This document shows positions 1-7,749 of a stretch of DNA of 64,000 bases, in pieces. The stretch is from Pseudomonas viridiflava. GTDB lineage: Bacteria > Pseudomonadota > Gammaproteobacteria > Pseudomonadales > Pseudomonadaceae. The notes beneath the pieces were generated by a model that saw nothing but the letters and a program-made list of their open reading frames with translations, made no database searches and had not been told where the DNA came from. The stretch lies in the NCBI RefSeq assembly GCF_900602065.1, contig NZ_UWFN01000265.1, positions 124,001-188,000 of the forward strand, in the 5' to 3' direction. A program made the position numbers and the translations under genes. Each line of letters starts with the position of its first letter. The stretch's first letter is position 1.

Positions 1-44
1 GCTGGCAGAACGCTTTTGGCTTTGCCGTAACCGGCGCTTTCCAT
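1..44 (-). CDS. Partial reading frame leaving the window
   Basis: On the minus strand an ATG at 42-44 opens a frame (MESAGYGKAKSVLP) that is still open at the window edge. It lies 4 bp downstream of the stop of the HEPN-like gene and would continue the one-direction array. No clear Shine-Dalgarno sequence is visible. With 14 residues nothing can be said of function, and it may be spurious. Confidence 0.3.
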   Translation of the reverse strand, partial: MESAGYGKAKSVLP

Positions 45-48
45 TCTA

Positions 49-561
49 TTAGGACTCATGGGGCCGAGTCTCGCCCGAGGCGAGAAATTCGCTTAACACC
101 AGATCCAGATGCGGCGCGAGCTTTAATACATCAGAGTCAATGGTCTGGGTGGAATTGGCTTCATATGGATATCGAGTTCCGACAAATAAGCTCGCACACG
201 ACATGATCCATTTCTCCAGCGGAAAGCCGGGACAAAGCCGATCGGAAATTTCTCTAAACTGGGTGGCTAGATCCATCGGCATGGCTCTGTATAGCTCAAG
301 CAGATCATGTCGATTTCCAGGCAAGCGTATAGACAATCGTAGGTGGCCATCAGGATCGTATTCAGTCCTTGGATGGCGCGGGTCAGCCTCAACAAGAAAT
401 GATTTAAGGTACAACTCCGACGCCAGTGCTGAGTTCATCGCCGCAGGCCAATATAGGGCTGTATCACCATTCAAGCCATGCTGTTCAAGCAGCAGCGAAG
501 CTCTCAAATATGCTCGTGCTTCCTCGATTACCCTAGCGCTAGGCAGGGACTCGTAATCCAT
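49..561 (-). CDS. HEPN-like protein, 170 aa
   Basis: An all-helical-looking protein with the pattern of stand-alone HEPN-like proteins: an N-terminal helix with AMNSALASELYLKSFL, then an HDLLELY motif, and a late TRYPYE motif. HEPN proteins often act as RNases or as partners of nucleotidyltransferases in toxin-antitoxin and abortive-infection systems. The classical RxxxxH catalytic motif is not evident here, so activity is uncertain. The start is the ATG at 559-561, preceded by AAGGAAAAAAGA. The stop of the upstream exported-protein gene lies only 13 bp away, so the two are probably co-transcribed. Family assignment comes from motif pattern only. Confidence 0.55.
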   Translation of the reverse strand: MDYESLPSARVIEEARAYLRASLLLEQHGLNGDTALYWPAAMNSALASELYLKSFLVEADPRHPRTEYDPDGHLRLSIRLPGNRHDLLELYRAMPMDLATQFREISDRLCPGFPLEKWIMSCASLFVGTRYPYEANSTQTIDSDVLKLAPHLDLVLSEFLASGETRPHES

Positions 562-574
562 TCTTTTTTCCTTC

Positions 575-1027
575 TTACTTCCCCGTGTAGGGATAATGCT
601 TTTTCCCCTGCTCTCTCGCAGCCTTGATCAAATCAGCCGTTGCCGTCTTCTGAGCTTCAATATTGTTTTCTTTCGCAAAAATTGCCGAGTAATGCAACGT
701 GTAGGTTGGCATTCTTGCCTTCTCAATCTCACCCCGCTTGTATTGAGCCAGTATCTTTGCGGCAAGGTCAGTACCCTCGTTGTCTGCACATTGCTGGATT
801 TTCGCCAGAGAGGCTGCCTCATATTGTCCAGATACCGTGGCGGTAATGTTCAATTTGCCCATACACCCCAAAGCAATCAGCTCCTGCGATGCAATCAGGT
901 CTTCATGAATGCCCTGATTGTCGTGAAGGATTGTCACCAGCTTGGGTTCGGGCTGTGCGACTTCGGCCGCAACCGCGCTGTGTGCAATAGCTAATAATGC
1001 CAACGCTATTGTAAAAATCCGGCTCAT
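575..1027 (-). CDS. Small exported hypothetical protein, 150 aa
   Basis: The N-terminus is a typical Sec signal peptide (MSRIFTIALALLAIAHSAVA, cleavage probably after AVA), so the mature protein of about 130 aa should be periplasmic. The mature part has two cysteines (in ALGCMG and QQCADN) that could form a disulphide, and a lysine-rich tail. No family is recognised. The ATG is preceded by TAGGAAAATGCG, a leader shared with several genes of this array. The 64 bp upstream contain the short inverted repeat CCGC-gcatta-GCGG. Confidence 0.6.
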   Translation of the reverse strand: MSRIFTIALALLAIAHSAVAAEVAQPEPKLVTILHDNQGIHEDLIASQELIALGCMGKLNITATVSGQYEAASLAKIQQCADNEGTDLAAKILAQYKRGEIEKARMPTYTLHYSAIFAKENNIEAQKTATADLIKAAREQGKKHYPYTGK

Positions 1028-1091
1028 CGCATTTTCCTATGGACGGCCGCGCATTAGCGGACCCACAGTTTTGAAGTTGAAAACTACCGGC

Positions 1092-1712
1092 TCACCAAAC
1101 ATGCTGATCCATCTCACCTAGCTCCGAATGAATGCCGGAAAGCAGCAAGAATAGGCTGTCCATGACCTCACTGAGATGTCGAACATTGATGTGGTGTAGG
1201 TCCGGCAGCGATAACTGGCCCTTTTTGTCCTCGGGGTACCGAAAGGCGAACGACTGCGGATCAATCTCGGCTAGTTGATGTAGGAATTGCTCCATCGCAG
1301 GCACCTCCTGATCGCATGCATGTGGAGTCAGCTCATTGACTAGCGTCCGCAGTTCTGCCCACATGGGCATCAGGCTATGGCTGTGGTCTTCTTTGGCAGG
1401 AGAGTTTGCCAGCTGTCTAGCCAACGGCAGAATCAGCTTTATTTGAAGCTCTAATCCTTGGCGGTAGAGGAATACTAATGGATAAATAACGCTGTCGAGA
1501 CTGGTTCTGCGCTCCGACAATGCATACAAGATTGCATCTGCCGCGTCTTTATACCCAGCCGCGTAAATATCCATGGGATAAGGCGCCCAGCCAAGCATGG
1601 CATTGTTCTGCCAGTCGTCACCTCGAACAAACAACTTTTGACCTGCAAATTCTGATGGGAGTTTGGAACGTTCACCAAGGTTGTCGTCCAGCAAATCGTC
1701 GGAAGTGCTCAT
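1092..1712 (-). CDS. HEPN-like protein with FRYPED motif, 206 aa
   Basis: It contains YRQGLELQIKLIL in mid-protein, then HSLMPMW and FRYPED. This is the same order of elements (LELxxK, HsLxxLW, RYPxE/D) seen in the 170-aa HEPN-like protein at 49-561, and is typical of a widespread group of stand-alone HEPN-like proteins. The N-terminal 60 residues, including an AGYKDAAD segment, are also common in that group. A strict RxxxxH catalytic motif is not seen. The ATG is preceded by GAGGGAACGAAA. A function in stress response or phage defence would be inference from neighbours and fold only. Confidence 0.55.
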   Translation of the reverse strand: MSTSDDLLDDNLGERSKLPSEFAGQKLFVRGDDWQNNAMLGWAPYPMDIYAAGYKDAADAILYALSERRTSLDSVIYPLVFLYRQGLELQIKLILPLARQLANSPAKEDHSHSLMPMWAELRTLVNELTPHACDQEVPAMEQFLHQLAEIDPQSFAFRYPEDKKGQLSLPDLHHINVRHLSEVMDSLFLLLSGIHSELGEMDQHVW

Positions 1713-1834
1713 TTTCGTTCCCTCGTTTTCTCGGACGCGAAAATCGCGTCTCCCTTCACTGGTTTAGCCCTAGTTTGTAGGCCAAGGTTTGGGTTGCATC
1801 TGAGCGACATTTCCTTCAACTCACAGGGCGCGAT

Positions 1835-2239
1835 TCACCACTTTTTATTACGGAGCTGAAGACGCTCAAAATCTTTCGCGAGGGTAATCAGACCAGAGCG
1901 GCACCTGCTAAACCTTGCCGTTTCGCGTGGGAATCCAATCGATTCAAGAAACTCGGGGCTAAATGAACTGAGCAATTGGCGACTTACATGGTTAGTGTAG
2001 TCAGACTCGAATCTGCGTTTCACAATAACCGCTGACTGAGCTTCCCGAATGGCGTCCGCCATGACCTCGTGCCGATGCACTTTCCCTTTGGATTCAGCTC
2101 CAGATCTGTATGCAAAATCTCTCAAAACCTGGGTCACTTCACATACAGCTTCGTAGTCAGCCTTCCGCTTGTGTGACCGGTAGAGGTAAAAAACTATCGC
2201 CCCAGAAATGACTAGGATTAGAGGCCCAAAATTGTTCAT
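1835..2239 (-). CDS. Small single-pass membrane protein, 134 aa
   Basis: The frame is open upstream to 2302, but the start is placed at the ATG at 2237-2239 because GTAGGAAAGACTTGT lies just before it. The protein begins MNNFGPLIL with a single hydrophobic helix (residues about 4-20), then a basic stretch (YRSHKRK), giving a membrane-anchored protein with a cytoplasmic domain of about 110 aa. The TAG stop of the upstream gene (2251-2253) forms part of this gene's ribosome-binding site, so translation is probably coupled. No family is recognised. Confidence 0.6.
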   Translation of the reverse strand: MNNFGPLILVISGAIVFYLYRSHKRKADYEAVCEVTQVLRDFAYRSGAESKGKVHRHEVMADAIREAQSAVIVKRRFESDYTNHVSRQLLSSFSPEFLESIGFPRETARFSRCRSGLITLAKDFERLQLRNKKW

Positions 2240-2250
2240 ACAAGTCTTTC

Positions 2251-2574
2251 CTACTGGTTCACATTGTCCGCAGCGGCACGAGCCAAATAGGCACGGGTAC
2301 ACAACTGCGCCTCGGCCTGCTCATAGAGGGCGCTGGCCAGGGCCTCCCCCGCCGCCGCCTTGAGGGGTGTGTAGTACCCCCGTTGGTTGGTCGCGCCGGT
2401 ATACGCCCTCTTTAACGCCCTCGACCAGTTATCAGGATTGAGCGCATGCACCGCCTCACGGTATGCATTGAAATGCTCCAAGTCTCGACCACTCAGCGTC
2501 AGCTCAATCTTTAGCGACTCGGTCAGAGGGGTCGGCACGGGCGCCGGGATGGGCTCTTTGCCAGGTCGGTGCAT
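2251..2574 (-). CDS. Hypothetical protein, 107 aa
   Basis: It starts MHRPGKEPIPAPVP, a proline-rich head, followed by a predominantly helical alanine-rich body. It lies between the TIR gene (12-bp gap) and the single-pass membrane-protein gene, whose ribosome-binding site it overlaps through its stop codon, so the three are likely one transcription unit. AAGGAACC precedes the ATG. No family is recognised. A partner role to the TIR protein is conceivable only from adjacency. Confidence 0.55.
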   Translation of the reverse strand: MHRPGKEPIPAPVPTPLTESLKIELTLSGRDLEHFNAYREAVHALNPDNWSRALKRAYTGATNQRGYYTPLKAAAGEALASALYEQAEAQLCTRAYLARAAADNVNQ

Positions 2575-2586
2575 GTGGTTGGTTCC

Positions 2587-3360
2587 TTATTCATAGCTAG
2601 CTAGTAGGTCGTCGTATGCTTCGATCATGCAGTGAGCCTCTTGCCACTTGTTGTGCATTGAAAGCAGCGCCTCTAGAACGTGAGCTCCCGTTCTCATGGC
2701 TTTCCCAATACCCCAAAGAAGGTAATCCAGGGTTACCACGGTATTACCAACCTCAAAGGCGTAGGTGTTATTGATTGGCGCATGATTCGGAAATTTCTGG
2801 TTAGCACGGTAAACAGCGTCAGCTAGTAGGGGACTCTTATGCATCAGCGAAAAATGCTGATGAGCTTTATTCTGTTTAGAAAGATCATCTAAAGCATGCT
2901 TCATGACGGCAAGCTCGCTCCTTAGAGCTTCCATCTCAGCGTCTGCGGGCTTTTCTACCGGCGTTGCGGGGCAAAGCGCGCGAAGGAGAAGATCAAGCAT
3001 TGGTTTGTAAGACGTGGGATCGGTGAAGTCAGCGTAAAATTTCCCTTTCAGAAAACCTGGCAGCGCCACTTTTTGCACCAACAATGGCAGAACAACCACT
3101 CTGCGCTCTTCGATCTCTCGGCTTGACGCGATCTCCAGTTCCCTCTGCACCCAAACACTACCAATGGAGTGCTCACTTAGAACCGCTGCCACAAAATCTA
3201 CTTCATCAAGACCTTCACGAATTTTCCCTATGAGGGAGTCACCGATGTTTATTTCGGCTTCATCAATCCAAACAGAATGACCTGCTTGGCGAAGATCGCT
3301 CGCGAGACGCCTTGTAAAAGGTTTGTCCGCATGGTTATGACTTAGGAACACCTTACTCAT
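2587..3360 (-). CDS. TIR-domain protein, 257 aa
   Basis: Residues 1-130 form a TIR domain: box 1 VFLSHNHADK, box 2 VWIDEAEINIGDSL, and the helix WVQRELEIA with the conserved catalytic-type glutamate at position 74. Bacterial TIR domains commonly cleave NAD+ or make cyclic ADP-ribose signals in anti-phage systems such as Thoeris and TIR-pAgo. Residues about 140-170 look like a coiled coil, and the last 90 residues form an unassigned C-terminal domain that could be a sensor. No known TIR partner (ThsA, Argonaute, STING, CBASS) is encoded next to it. The TIR call is firm, while a defence role is inference from the family and island context. Confidence 0.85.
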   Translation of the reverse strand: MSKVFLSHNHADKPFTRRLASDLRQAGHSVWIDEAEINIGDSLIGKIREGLDEVDFVAAVLSEHSIGSVWVQRELEIASSREIEERRVVVLPLLVQKVALPGFLKGKFYADFTDPTSYKPMLDLLLRALCPATPVEKPADAEMEALRSELAVMKHALDDLSKQNKAHQHFSLMHKSPLLADAVYRANQKFPNHAPINNTYAFEVGNTVVTLDYLLWGIGKAMRTGAHVLEALLSMHNKWQEAHCMIEAYDDLLASYE

Positions 3361-3397
3361 CGGCTAACTTCCATCAAATTTTTCCTCGAACATTTCG

Positions 3398-3676
3398 TCA
3401 GTTGCTGTACTGATCTGCCGGTACTCCATCCACGGTCAGTGTTAGGAGTACAGGCCAGCTGGAACCGTTCTTGATATCCCATACATAGAAGTGCCTGCCA
3501 GGGCCACCCATGATCTGCGAATTATCCTCGACCTGACGTCGCGTATGCTCGTCCGGTGCGCTCACCTCGACGGCATATCGCGGCTGGCCAGTATCTAGGT
3601 CGTACGGTCCTGCTTGTCGGCGAAACCGAGAACCAGGAGACAAGGTGATTTTGTGCTCGTTTTTTTCGTTGTTCAC
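3398..3676 (-). CDS. Hypothetical protein, 92 aa, GTG start
   Basis: Begins at a GTG (3674-3676) preceded by GTAGGAAAGGACC, a strong ribosome-binding site of the shared TAGGAAA type. The N-terminal 20 residues are charged, and the rest has a beta-rich pattern (GGPGRHFYVWDIKNGS). It is soluble, with no signal peptide or cysteine. No family is recognised. It lies directly upstream of the TIR gene, 37 bp away. Confidence 0.55.
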   Translation of the reverse strand: MNNEKNEHKITLSPGSRFRRQAGPYDLDTGQPRYAVEVSAPDEHTRRQVEDNSQIMGGPGRHFYVWDIKNGSSWPVLLTLTVDGVPADQYSN

Positions 3677-3728
3677 GGTCCTTTCCTACGCCCGATCTAA
3701 CGGCGCTCGGTGTATCCAGAGCGGATCG

Positions 3729-4109
3729 CTAATCCAAAGTTTTTAGTTTGCTCTGACCGCAGAAGAGCGGCTCGAAGTGGTGTTGGGTCTCTGCTCCCAT
3801 AACGAACCCGCAGTCGAGCTCGACTCTAGCCCCATTCGTAATTCGGACGCCGTCATCTAGAACGAACTGCACACGGTCTGTGGTGATTTCCTGGCCAATG
3901 TCTGTCCGAACAGTCATCGACTTATCAAGAATCAATGCCGGATAGCCAATCTTCGCGGGGAGCTTGATTTGCTTTAAAGGGTCATCAGCAGCCAGCGTGA
4001 AAACTCGCCCTGTGAATTGCGTGGGATTAGGTCCAGATTGTATTGGCGGTGCCTCGGCAGCCGAGACCGCAGACGAAAGAAGTAACGTAGCGAGCAATAA
4101 TGATTTCAT
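3729..4109 (-). CDS. Exported hypothetical protein, 126 aa
   Basis: A clear Sec signal peptide (MKSLLLATLLLSSAVSAAEA) is followed by a beta-rich domain of about 107 aa with FTGRVFTLAADDPLKQIKLPA and two cysteines (ELDCGF, LFCGQS) near the C-terminus that could pair. It resembles small periplasmic DUF4431-type proteins, but this is a weak resemblance. The ATG is preceded by TAGGAAAATAAG, and the TAA of the upstream gene lies 13 bp before the start, consistent with co-transcription. Confidence 0.6.
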   Translation of the reverse strand: MKSLLLATLLLSSAVSAAEAPPIQSGPNPTQFTGRVFTLAADDPLKQIKLPAKIGYPALILDKSMTVRTDIGQEITTDRVQFVLDDGVRITNGARVELDCGFVMGAETQHHFEPLFCGQSKLKTLD

Positions 4110-4122
4110 CTTATTTTCCTAC

Positions 4123-4395
4123 TTACTTAGACTCAGATCTTAGTTCTGCCCAAAAGACTATCTCACGCAAGTCGGGGACCTTGGCTGCGCTCAACAACTC
4201 GGCGGATTTTAGGCCGCTTAAGTAACCGTGACACATTCCGAGCGCCAGTAATCGCTCACGCTCGGTAGCATTGCTTCTATGAATCTGCTGGAGCATGTCG
4301 CTAAACTCCTCAATCATCGCTTCAGTAGGTAGTAAGGCGTTCAAGCGCACTATGTCTTCTTCAAGCGTGAATGGAGCTGATAGTTTCTTTGGCAT
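4123..4395 (-). CDS. Hypothetical protein, 90 aa
   Basis: A small soluble helical protein (MPKKLSAPFTLEEDIVRLNA) with no signal peptide and no recognised domain. AAGGAAATCTGCC precedes the ATG. It lies 13 bp upstream of the exported-protein gene in the same direction, so the two are probably translated from one mRNA. The 76 bp before it contain the hairpin CCCGGC-gag-GCCGGG (about 4412-4425), which could separate transcripts. Confidence 0.5.
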   Translation of the reverse strand: MPKKLSAPFTLEEDIVRLNALLPTEAMIEEFSDMLQQIHRSNATERERLLALGMCHGYLSGLKSAELLSAAKVPDLREIVFWAELRSESK

Positions 4396-4471
4396 GGCAG
4401 ATTTCCTTGAAGGCCCGGCGAGCCGGGCAATGGGATCTAGTCTTGAACAACATGGCCGTCTTCATCGACGG

Positions 4472-4942
4472 TTAACTGGAGACTCGTTTTGGTGTGATAG
4501 AAAAAAAACAAGCTAGACCAACAATCAGAATCGCGAGTACGGTCACAAACGCATGGACCGGCGAGGCAAACCAATAGATTGGCGCGCCATTGCTACGCCA
4601 ATCGGAAATGGGTAACTCCTTAGTCATAAAGGCACCTTGGCAGGCCTGAATCGCTTTGTTGAACTCTTCTGCTCCAAGTTCTCTCATCTTCTGCATAAGG
4701 TCGCCCTTTGGGCATGCGGTAAGCGATGGCACGCTGTAGCTGTACTCGCTTACGTACCCGTCGAATGGAAAATGAAGCAGAAGTACCAGGATCAACATAG
4801 TGAGTGTCGCCAGCAGGACTAGCCTGTGGGTATTGGTTTTCCAGATTGCAGAATCCTTTTGCATGACCATTTTTTCTAGATCCATGTCTGTGTCAGCCGA
4901 ATGTGAATTCCTGGGCTCGGCGGACCGATTAGTCAATTTCAT
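4472..4942 (-). CDS. Two-helix membrane protein, 156 aa
   Basis: The start is placed at the ATG of MKLTNRSAE. Two hydrophobic segments (LVLLATLTMLILVLLLHF near residue 43, and AFVTVLAILIVGLACFFSI near the C-terminus) flank a loop of about 75 aa with two cysteines (TACPKG, QACQGA) that could be periplasmic. No family is recognised. Its 5' end overlaps the small reading frame at 4929-5039. Confidence 0.55.
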   Translation of the reverse strand: MKLTNRSAEPRNSHSADTDMDLEKMVMQKDSAIWKTNTHRLVLLATLTMLILVLLLHFPFDGYVSEYSYSVPSLTACPKGDLMQKMRELGAEEFNKAIQACQGAFMTKELPISDWRSNGAPIYWFASPVHAFVTVLAILIVGLACFFSITPKRVSS

Positions 4943-5039
4943 GCACATTCTGCGGTGCAGGATGATTCAGCGGAACAGTAGCAATTACTGGGCTATCGTC
5001 TCTCTTATCCGTGATGATTCCCGTTCCTGGCTGAGTCAT
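4929..5039 (-). CDS. Possible 36-aa small protein
   Basis: A short frame, MTQPGTGIITDKRDD to the stop at 4929, overlaps the start of the two-helix membrane protein by 14 bp, as in translational coupling. The frame stays open further upstream through a GC-rich hairpin, so the true start is unsure. Coding status rests only on the overlap geometry and ordinary amino-acid composition. Confidence 0.3.
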   Translation of the reverse strand: MTQPGTGIITDKRDDSPVIATVPLNHPAPQNVHEID

Positions 5040-5071
5040 CAGGGCCGAAAGTCCCCTGATTCTACTGACAC

Positions 5072-5092
5072 AGCCCGCGACAAGGGCGGGCT
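5072..5092 (-). terminator. GC-rich hairpin, possible weak terminator
   Basis: The inverted repeat AGCCCGC-gacaagg-GCGGGCT lies downstream of the 72-aa gene in its direction of transcription. No T-run follows, so it may be an attenuator, an mRNA-processing site or simply a stem rather than an intrinsic terminator. Confidence 0.35.
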
Positions 5093-5122
5093 GGTGTGCA
5101 GCGTTTTTTCCTATGTTGAAGC

Positions 5123-5341
5123 TTAAGTCTGTTTTGGAACTGCGACAGTTCGACTTTCGCTCCGACACTCATACAGATAAATCGGAGAGTTACGCATCGA
5201 TGCGAAGCGTCTTTTGCCTTCTTGGTCTTTACGCGCAGCGGCAACACACGCGTCAAGTGTTTCGAAAGGCTTGATATAGCCGCTTTCTGATGTATGGCAG
5301 TTGTTGATGCAAGCGGTGATCATTAAGAAAAACAGCTCCAT
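5123..5341 (-). CDS. Small cysteine-containing exported or lipoprotein-like peptide, 72 aa
   Basis: It starts MELFFLMITACINNC, a short hydrophobic head without a proper positively charged n-region, so it may be a signal anchor or a truncated signal peptide. Four cysteines (ACINNC, DACVA, YECRS) suggest an oxidised envelope protein. GGGAG lies 12 bp before the ATG. No family is recognised. Confidence 0.45.
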   Translation of the reverse strand: MELFFLMITACINNCHTSESGYIKPFETLDACVAAARKDQEGKRRFASMRNSPIYLYECRSESRTVAVPKQT

Positions 5342-5389
5342 GGCTGATGCTCCCTAGATTTGGTTGTGTTTTCCTTAAACTTCGGGACA

Positions 5390-5863
5390 TTAGCCCTTAT
5401 AGCCTTGCGGCCTGCCATCTTCATTTAGGTGAAGCCGGTCGCCGCACTCTGGCTCCGGGCAATGAAAGTAGCCCCATTCGTCTAAAACAACATCGGCAGG
5501 TACTGGGCAACCACAAGATGGGCATCCGTTCTCAGACTGGGCACCGAGCTGCACCGCCAAGGTATTGGCCATCTTCAACGCATTGTTGAGCTTTAGTTTT
5601 TTGTCTGCGGTGACTTCGATTCCCCGCGCTCCAACAAAATCTACCCAACCCTCATGCACAATGCCGTCGAGAGTGCGCTTAACCTTAAATCCTGGTTCAC
5701 CCGATGCATGTAAAGCAGCATCAATTGCAACTGGGTCTGTGCTATCGGCGAGAAACACCTTTTGGCCTTCGACAACGGAAATCCTGCAACCGGCTGCAAC
5801 CAAGCCTTCGGCGGCTGCGATGGTGATACGTTGCTCAATGGTTCTGCGGGCTACTAAGTCCAT
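5390..5863 (-). CDS. Protein with C-terminal zinc ribbon, 157 aa
   Basis: The start is placed at the ATG of MDLVARRTIEQR because GTAGGAAAACGATC directly precedes it. The N-terminal 110 residues are an unrecognised alpha/beta domain. The C-terminus has four cysteines arranged CPSCGC...HCPEPEC, a probable zinc ribbon. It could bind nucleic acid or protein, but the family is unknown. The next gene upstream starts beyond its own stop at 5874, leaving a 10-bp gap. Confidence 0.6.
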   Translation of the reverse strand: MDLVARRTIEQRITIAAAEGLVAAGCRISVVEGQKVFLADSTDPVAIDAALHASGEPGFKVKRTLDGIVHEGWVDFVGARGIEVTADKKLKLNNALKMANTLAVQLGAQSENGCPSCGCPVPADVVLDEWGYFHCPEPECGDRLHLNEDGRPQGYKG

Positions 5864-5873
5864 GATCGTTTTC

Positions 5874-6386
5874 CTACGCACTAGGAGACAAAAATATATT
5901 CCTGATTTCGGTGGGTAGCGAAGCGTGCTTTCCGAAGATCAATGGGTCGTATTCGAGGCCGCAAATTTCGTAAATTCGTTGGTAGGTCATGGTGCATGCC
6001 CAGTCGAAGTCACTTATTTTGTGGGCGGCAAGCCGCGTATTATGCTGCTTGACATACCCGACGAACTCTTCAGCAGGCTCCATAATTCGGGCAGCCAAAA
6101 ACTGATAGTCACCATCACCTATATGTGCGCAATCATTACGTACTTTATTCAGTTTACGGCACGCATCTATCGACCAGTCTTCTGGTAGGCCTAGATCCGA
6201 AACCACGACTGCAAGGCGTGCCCCAAATTGCTTGCGACTAGGTTTCAGCGAACGAGATTTAATCTGCTTGCACAATGCGCTTTCGAGGGCAAGGTGGCCG
6301 GATACAATCTTTGTTACCACTTCACTGTAGATTTTCGGAATACCCATGCCCAAAGTGCCAATATGAATCCGTCCATCTGTAGACAT
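5874..6386 (-). CDS. HEPN-like protein with RNDCAH motif, 170 aa
   Basis: The start is placed at the ATG of MSTDGRIHIG, which has TAGGAAAAGAGAACAAC before it; the frame is open a little further upstream. Residues 83-88 read RNDCAH, the RNxxxH form of the HEPN catalytic motif, within a helix (KLNKVRNDCAHI). HEPN proteins with an intact RxxxxH motif are usually metal-independent RNases, and the fold is also found in MltR/DUF4145-like proteins. It is the third HEPN-like gene in this array and the only one with a complete motif. RNase activity is inference. Confidence 0.6.
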   Translation of the reverse strand: MSTDGRIHIGTLGMGIPKIYSEVVTKIVSGHLALESALCKQIKSRSLKPSRKQFGARLAVVVSDLGLPEDWSIDACRKLNKVRNDCAHIGDGDYQFLAARIMEPAEEFVGYVKQHNTRLAAHKISDFDWACTMTYQRIYEICGLEYDPLIFGKHASLPTEIRNIFLSPSA

Positions 6387-6429
6387 GTTGTTCTCTTTTC
6401 CTACCATTCCAAATGGTGTTCCAGCCCCC

Positions 6430-7620
6430 CTACCAAAGGTAGGGGAACAGGAACTCGATTGAGTGCCGCGAAAGGTTCAGGGATACCGGCTTGCGTCCGT
6501 CGAGGCTGATCAAGCCCTCTTTTGCCATCTGGCTCAACAGGCCCCGGGTGGTGCGTTCCCCAACGCCAAGGCTGGCCTGCAGCTCGGCACGTGGCTGGTC
6601 GCCCATATGGAGCAAGGTTTTGTAAACGTCCCTGGCCTCGATCCGGAGCTCTGGCAGTGCATTGCCCTTGCCGTCTGAAAGCGCGCCACGACTGCGCATC
6701 TCGAAGTACACATCGATCCGCTCGCCTAGCTTCTCCGGATCAAGCTGAGCGCTGAAGTACTGAACCTGGTCCAGCGCGGTTTCGGTGAAGTACTGGGTCC
6801 AGCGCATCAGACCGCTATCCGACAAAATGCCGCGACCGTCCTGGTCGCCTTTTCGAGGGTGGTCGGCTGCCTTGAGCATGTCGTAATACGCGTCGGTGTT
6901 TCGGGCGAAGCCACGGCTCATCGACCACAGCCCATAGCCGCCAAAACCGGCGGCCTTTATGTACTGGTCAGTGAACAGGCGCCCTGTGCGGCCGTTTCCG
7001 TCCATGAAGGGGTGGATCCACATCAGCCTGTGGTGCGCTGCAGCGGCCGCGAGGAAGCGCGACAGCCCGTGAATTCGATCCAGTCGGTAAACGCGCTCGA
7101 ATTGGCCAAGGTGGGCGTGCATCTGCTCAGCGGTCGGGGCGATGTGTTGGCCAACCTTGACGCCGTACTCGCGGAATACGCCGGGAAGCATGCGGATAAC
7201 GTCGCCTTGTTCGTTAATTTGGATATCGAGCATCTCCTCCGGCACACCGACGTAGAATTCGCGTTGTAGACGCGAGATGGTGTCCCGAGTGCAGACATCG
7301 ACTGGGTTGATCGGGTCGTCGGTGAGGCGGCGCTGCGCTTCAATGTGGCGCTTGATCTCCAAGAAGTCCTCGCTGGCTTTGACCTCCTGAGGCGCGTCTG
7401 CAACCTGTTCGGCGCGCAGAATGTCAGCCGGTACCGTAGAGTTACCCTCGATCTTATTGCTGTAGTACGAGTTCACTACGCGCAATAGGTTGGTCATCGG
7501 CACGCGCAGCGGGCGCGGGATCTTGCCGTGGAGTTCCGCATCAAGGCGCATGACCTTAACGATCTGGTCCTGCAACTCCTCGGGAGCCTTGTCTTGGGGA
7601 ATATACGGGGTGAATGACAT
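6430..7620 (-). CDS. Fic family protein (AMP-transferase), 396 aa
   Basis: The Fic core motif HPFMDGNGRTGR is intact at residues 203-214, with catalytic His203. An N-terminal inhibitory-type motif S(54)NKIEG matches (S/T)xxxE(G/N), so this is a class II self-inhibited Fic protein that probably adenylylates proteins on Ser/Thr/Tyr. A C-terminal winged-helix-like region (residues about 335-396, with LGVGERTTRGLLSQMAKEGLI) is typical of the long Fic proteins. TAGGTAAACGGCAA precedes the ATG. In this array it is the gene nearest the compact recombinase. Its target is unknown. Confidence 0.9.
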   Translation of the reverse strand: MSFTPYIPQDKAPEELQDQIVKVMRLDAELHGKIPRPLRVPMTNLLRVVNSYYSNKIEGNSTVPADILRAEQVADAPQEVKASEDFLEIKRHIEAQRRLTDDPINPVDVCTRDTISRLQREFYVGVPEEMLDIQINEQGDVIRMLPGVFREYGVKVGQHIAPTAEQMHAHLGQFERVYRLDRIHGLSRFLAAAAAHHRLMWIHPFMDGNGRTGRLFTDQYIKAAGFGGYGLWSMSRGFARNTDAYYDMLKAADHPRKGDQDGRGILSDSGLMRWTQYFTETALDQVQYFSAQLDPEKLGERIDVYFEMRSRGALSDGKGNALPELRIEARDVYKTLLHMGDQPRAELQASLGVGERTTRGLLSQMAKEGLISLDGRKPVSLNLSRHSIEFLFPYLW

Positions 7621-7749
7621 TTGCCGTTTACCTACCTTACGCTATGCCTTATTAATAAAGGCCCATATCAATTTTTAGGTGATTATTTTGCCGGCTCGCT
7701 TGCCGGTAGTATACCACTGACTTCTCAAACACTAGGAACAATTAGCGGA

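Noticed and set aside
1..7620. Integron-type cassette array
   Set aside because: Gaps between several genes are only 4-15 bp, too short for attC sites, and no RYYYAAC...GTTRRRY pairs were found. The recombinase lacks the integron-specific extra domain.
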